Shown here: positions 7,820-10,000 of the stretch, in pieces
Layout of the letters: each line of letters starts with the position of its first letter
Position numbering within the stretch: position 1 is the first letter of the stretch
NCBI RefSeq assembly: GCF_042767895.1
Contig: NC_091555.1
Location: 658,328 to 668,327 of the forward strand
DNA from: Penaeus vannamei
Lineage: Eukaryota > Arthropoda > Malacostraca > Decapoda > Penaeidae
Direction: 5' to 3'
DNA: 10,000 nucleotides
Made by a program: the position numbers and the translations under genes
The notes under the pieces: model-generated
Seen by the model: only the letters and a program-made list of their open reading frames with translations
Database searches by the model: none
What the model was told of the DNA's origin: nothing

Positions 7820-7917
7820 CTCAAAAATATCTTTATTTTTTTTTTATATTTATAAATATTTTTATTTCAAAAATTAAAAAATATCTTAAAAAAAACTAAA
7901 AAAAAAAAAAAAAAAAT
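7820..7917. repeat. A/T homopolymer-rich segment with A19 run
   Basis: T-runs, a 14-bp palindrome ATATTTATAAATAT (7846-7859) and a run of nineteen A (7898-7916). A poly(A) run could be the tail of an old retroposed copy, but no target-site duplication or recognisable body was found beside it. 7741-7819 is short unique sequence, and 7918-8040 is moderately GC-rich unique sequence with an 11-C run (8004-8014). Confidence 0.8.
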
Positions 7918-8040
7918 CTTAGAAAGGCTACTCCTTGGCAGATTTCTCCGACGGGAACCGCGGCGCCAGAAGCTGATTGTGTTTACTCGGCTCACCAGCC
8001 TTGCCCCCCCCCCCTGAAGGAAAGGCTGAAATGACCCCCT

Positions 8041-8330
8041 GCTCCACCTCTTCCTCCTTCTCCTGGGTGGAAAGGCGTAGGAGGAGGAGGATAGGGAGGA
8101 GAGGAGGTAATTCGGAATAGAGGAAGTATAAGGAGGAGGGAAAGAAAGAAATGAGGGGGAAAAAGAAAGATTAAAAGAAGAAAACAAAGAGAAAAGGGAA
8201 GAGGAGAATGGAATGTAATGAAAAGAGGGAAAGGAAGAAAGAAGGGATGGAGAGAAAGAAATGAAAGAAAGGATAGAGGAGAAAATGGGAAAAAAATAAA
8301 GAAAAGGGAGGAAAAGGGGTAGAGTACTTC
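8041..8330 (+). repeat. polypyrimidine-to-polypurine switch and long polypurine tract
   Basis: A short CT-rich stretch (8041-8064) flips at about 8065 to purine-only DNA: GGAGGAGGAGG, then GAAAGAAAG, GGGAAGAGG and AAAAAGAAAG words to about 8328. The CCTCTTCCTCC side can pair with the AGGAGGAGGAGG side as an imperfect hairpin. Ser/Phe/Pro frames on the - strand (7867-8364) are artefacts. Confidence 0.93.
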
Positions 8331-8756
8331 TACTGGAGAATGAACATGGTTGGTTTGATGTCATCAGTAAAGGAAAATATAATGTAAATAGCTTGTATCA
8401 CACAGTTATGAACTAATATTTCTCCCAGATTATAGCTTTTAGGTGCTTGAAATACCTTTAAAATTCTCGTAATGATGTAAGTCGTATGTAATGTATTCAT
8501 TGATTTTAAACTCCTATCAGTCATTTCCTAGAAAATCAACCTCTAAATGCATTATCCTCATATACTACCGTTTTCCATGACAATTAAAACAAAAACAAAA
8601 AGGGAAGACTATGAAAAAAGAAAAGGCAATTCATTTGTGTCTGTATACTATATATCGTTATATCTTTATTGACCTATATTTTTTGTAAATGTACGTATGT
8701 ATATACTGCATACCTATATCTTGTTTGTTTATTTGTACATTTATCACTCTATCTGT
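8331..8756. other. unique AT-rich spacer; nothing recognised
   Basis: Non-repetitive AT-rich sequence, ending in CTATCTGT before the AC/AT/GT array. A 64-codon minus-strand frame (8330-8524) starts MTDRSLKSMNTLHTTY and has ordinary amino-acid composition, but it is too short and unrecognised to call. No transposon ends, RNA genes or strong promoter were seen. Confidence 0.5.
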
Positions 8757-8979
<223 letters not shown>

Positions 8980-9190
8980 TTGCCAACATGAATACTGTTC
9001 ATAGTCCCTTACAAAGCACAGAGTTGTTGCACTCATAATCAAACGGCACAAAAATACAAATAAAGACAAACAAGGAACCGATTTCCACGTGTCTCCCATA
9101 AGAAAGAAAACGCTGTCACCGTATAGCACTGTCTTTACTCCGCGATGTTCGAATGGAATAATTTTCCTCCGTGGAATAATACAGGAAAGA

Positions 9191-9590
9191 TTATGATGAT
9201 GTAGATCAGGATGATAATATATATCCTCATCTTAATGATGATGCTATCAATTATGATAATGATGTTAACGATAATGACGGTAGTAAAAATAGGAATACTG
9301 GTAATAATAATGATCCTCATGATAATGGCAATGACAATATTGACAGTGATTGTGATCATAAGGATAATAACAGTAACAATAATTATAATGATAAGAATGA
9401 TAAGCATAAGTAAGACAATAATGATTGTAATCATAATGATAATAGTAATGGTAACAATAATTGTAATTGTAATAATGATAGTGATAATAATAATAACGTT
9501 AATGATAATGGCAATAGCAATAATAATAATAGTAATGATAATAATCGTGATGATAATTAGTGGTATAATAATGTTTTCAATATTAATGAG
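9191..9590 (+). repeat. ~400-bp degenerate (AAT/GAT)n trinucleotide field
   Basis: GATGATAATG, AATAATGATC and GTAATAATAA words dominate, in the same strand orientation as 4384-4963 but more degenerate, with more GTA, ATC and AAC variants. Ile/Met-rich frames (+ 9211-9645) and Ile/Thr/Val-rich frames (- 9135-9596) are its translations. The preceding 8980-9190 is unique sequence with ACCGATTTCCACGTGTC and no recognised gene. Confidence 0.93.
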
Positions 9591-10000
9591 AACCAAAGCT
9601 GAGTTCCTTTATAGCGAAACAAAGAAGCAGAGAACTATTTTCTGAAATTAATTCAGATGTAAACAGGTCATTAAAATTTTATAGTGAGCCACTAAAACGT
9701 GAGATGAAAAGAAGGCAGGATGTTTCTCGACAAAGTTTGCTTTCGTTCAACATGAACATGATTTGCAGTTTTTTAAAATCTATTTTTGATCTGCTATTTT
9801 CTTTTGATATTGTTTTTTTTTAGTGGGATATAAAGAATTGAAATATGAATGCATTCAAATGGTGTAATACCTGTATTTTCAATATTTTCGTCATTCTTTA
9901 TTACTGTTACAATACTCACCACCATTATCATCACAAATATCATCAACAATAGCACTATTTGTCTTTATTTCTCCCTTACTTCCTCCTCCCCCTCCTCTCT
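9591..10000. other. unique AT-rich DNA ending in ATC- and CT-rich sequence
   Basis: No gene recognised. A 12-bp palindrome TGAATGCATTCA lies at 9846-9857 and an acceptor-like TTTTTTTTTAG near 9815-9824. From about 9915 to 9958 ATC/ATT words (CACCATTATCATC) form a short trinucleotide field of opposite strand polarity to 9191-9590. The window ends in a CT-rich tract (9970-10000) that probably continues beyond it. Confidence 0.6.

Noticed and set aside
7820..7917. Retroposon with poly(A) tail
   Set aside because: A run of nineteen A is present, but I found no matching target-site duplications, no pol III boxes upstream and no recognisable element body.
9135..9645. Ile/Met- and Ile/Thr-rich frames suggesting a membrane peptide
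   Set aside because: They are translations of AAT/GAT trinucleotides on the two strands. The equivalent frames appear over the other trinucleotide field at 4384-4963.

Overview
This window looks like intergenic or intronic nuclear DNA from an arthropod, most likely a decapod crustacean such as a penaeid shrimp. The basis is composition. Long perfect dinucleotide runs (AT, AC, AG), compound microsatellites, two degenerate AAT/GAT trinucleotide fields of about 400-580 bp, and long polypyrimidine/polypurine tracts together fill more than half of the 10 kb. Penaeid genomes are known for extreme simple-sequence-repeat (SSR) content. The species is an inference: no conserved gene was found that could confirm it. 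There is no bacterial-style gene order, no recognisable protein domain and no transposase or reverse-transcriptase motif. Nearly every long open frame is a translation of a simple repeat (poly-Tyr/Ile, His/Thr, Cys/Val, Ser/Leu, Ile/Met).

Layout. 1-985 is the only gene-like segment. It holds a GC-rich leader with a hairpin, a ~178-bp tandem duplication carrying TATA-like and ATG sites, and a possible two-exon small transcription unit (exon-intron-exon with an AATAAA signal at 966-971). 995-1164 is an AT microsatellite. 1235-1841 is a polypyrimidine tract. 1842-2282 is a mixed spacer that becomes GTT-rich. 2341-2472 is an ATCT-type degenerate repeat. 2568-2990 is an ACA-rich block containing its own ~180-bp duplication. 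2981-3166 is a GC-rich unique island, followed by polypurine DNA to 3312. 3421-3493 is CT/poly-C, followed by a fully paired 14-bp hairpin (3508-3545). 3546-4383 is the longest non-repetitive block, with motif-like sites. 4384-4963 is trinucleotide DNA. 5081-5560 is a GT-rich then (AC)(AT)(AG)(GATA) compound array. 5571-6080 is unique AT-rich DNA. 6083-6350 is a degenerate AC/GATA field. 6351-6660 contains a GC-rich island. 6674-6846 is AC. 6962-7144 is (AT)(AG)(GATA). 7145-7500 is unique, with an octamer plus TATA box. 7501-8330 is pyrimidine-rich, then homopolymeric A/T, then purine-rich. 8331-8756 is unique AT-rich. 8757-8902 is a palindromic (AC)(AT)(GT) array abutting a 30-bp-arm foldback (8899-8979). 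9191-9590 is trinucleotide DNA, and the rest is unique AT-rich sequence ending in CT-rich DNA.

No multi-gene system is visible. The observations most worth a second look are the foldback joined to the 120-bp perfect SSR palindrome, the duplicated promoter-like unit with its spliced small-ORF model, and the GC-rich unique islands left between the repeats.
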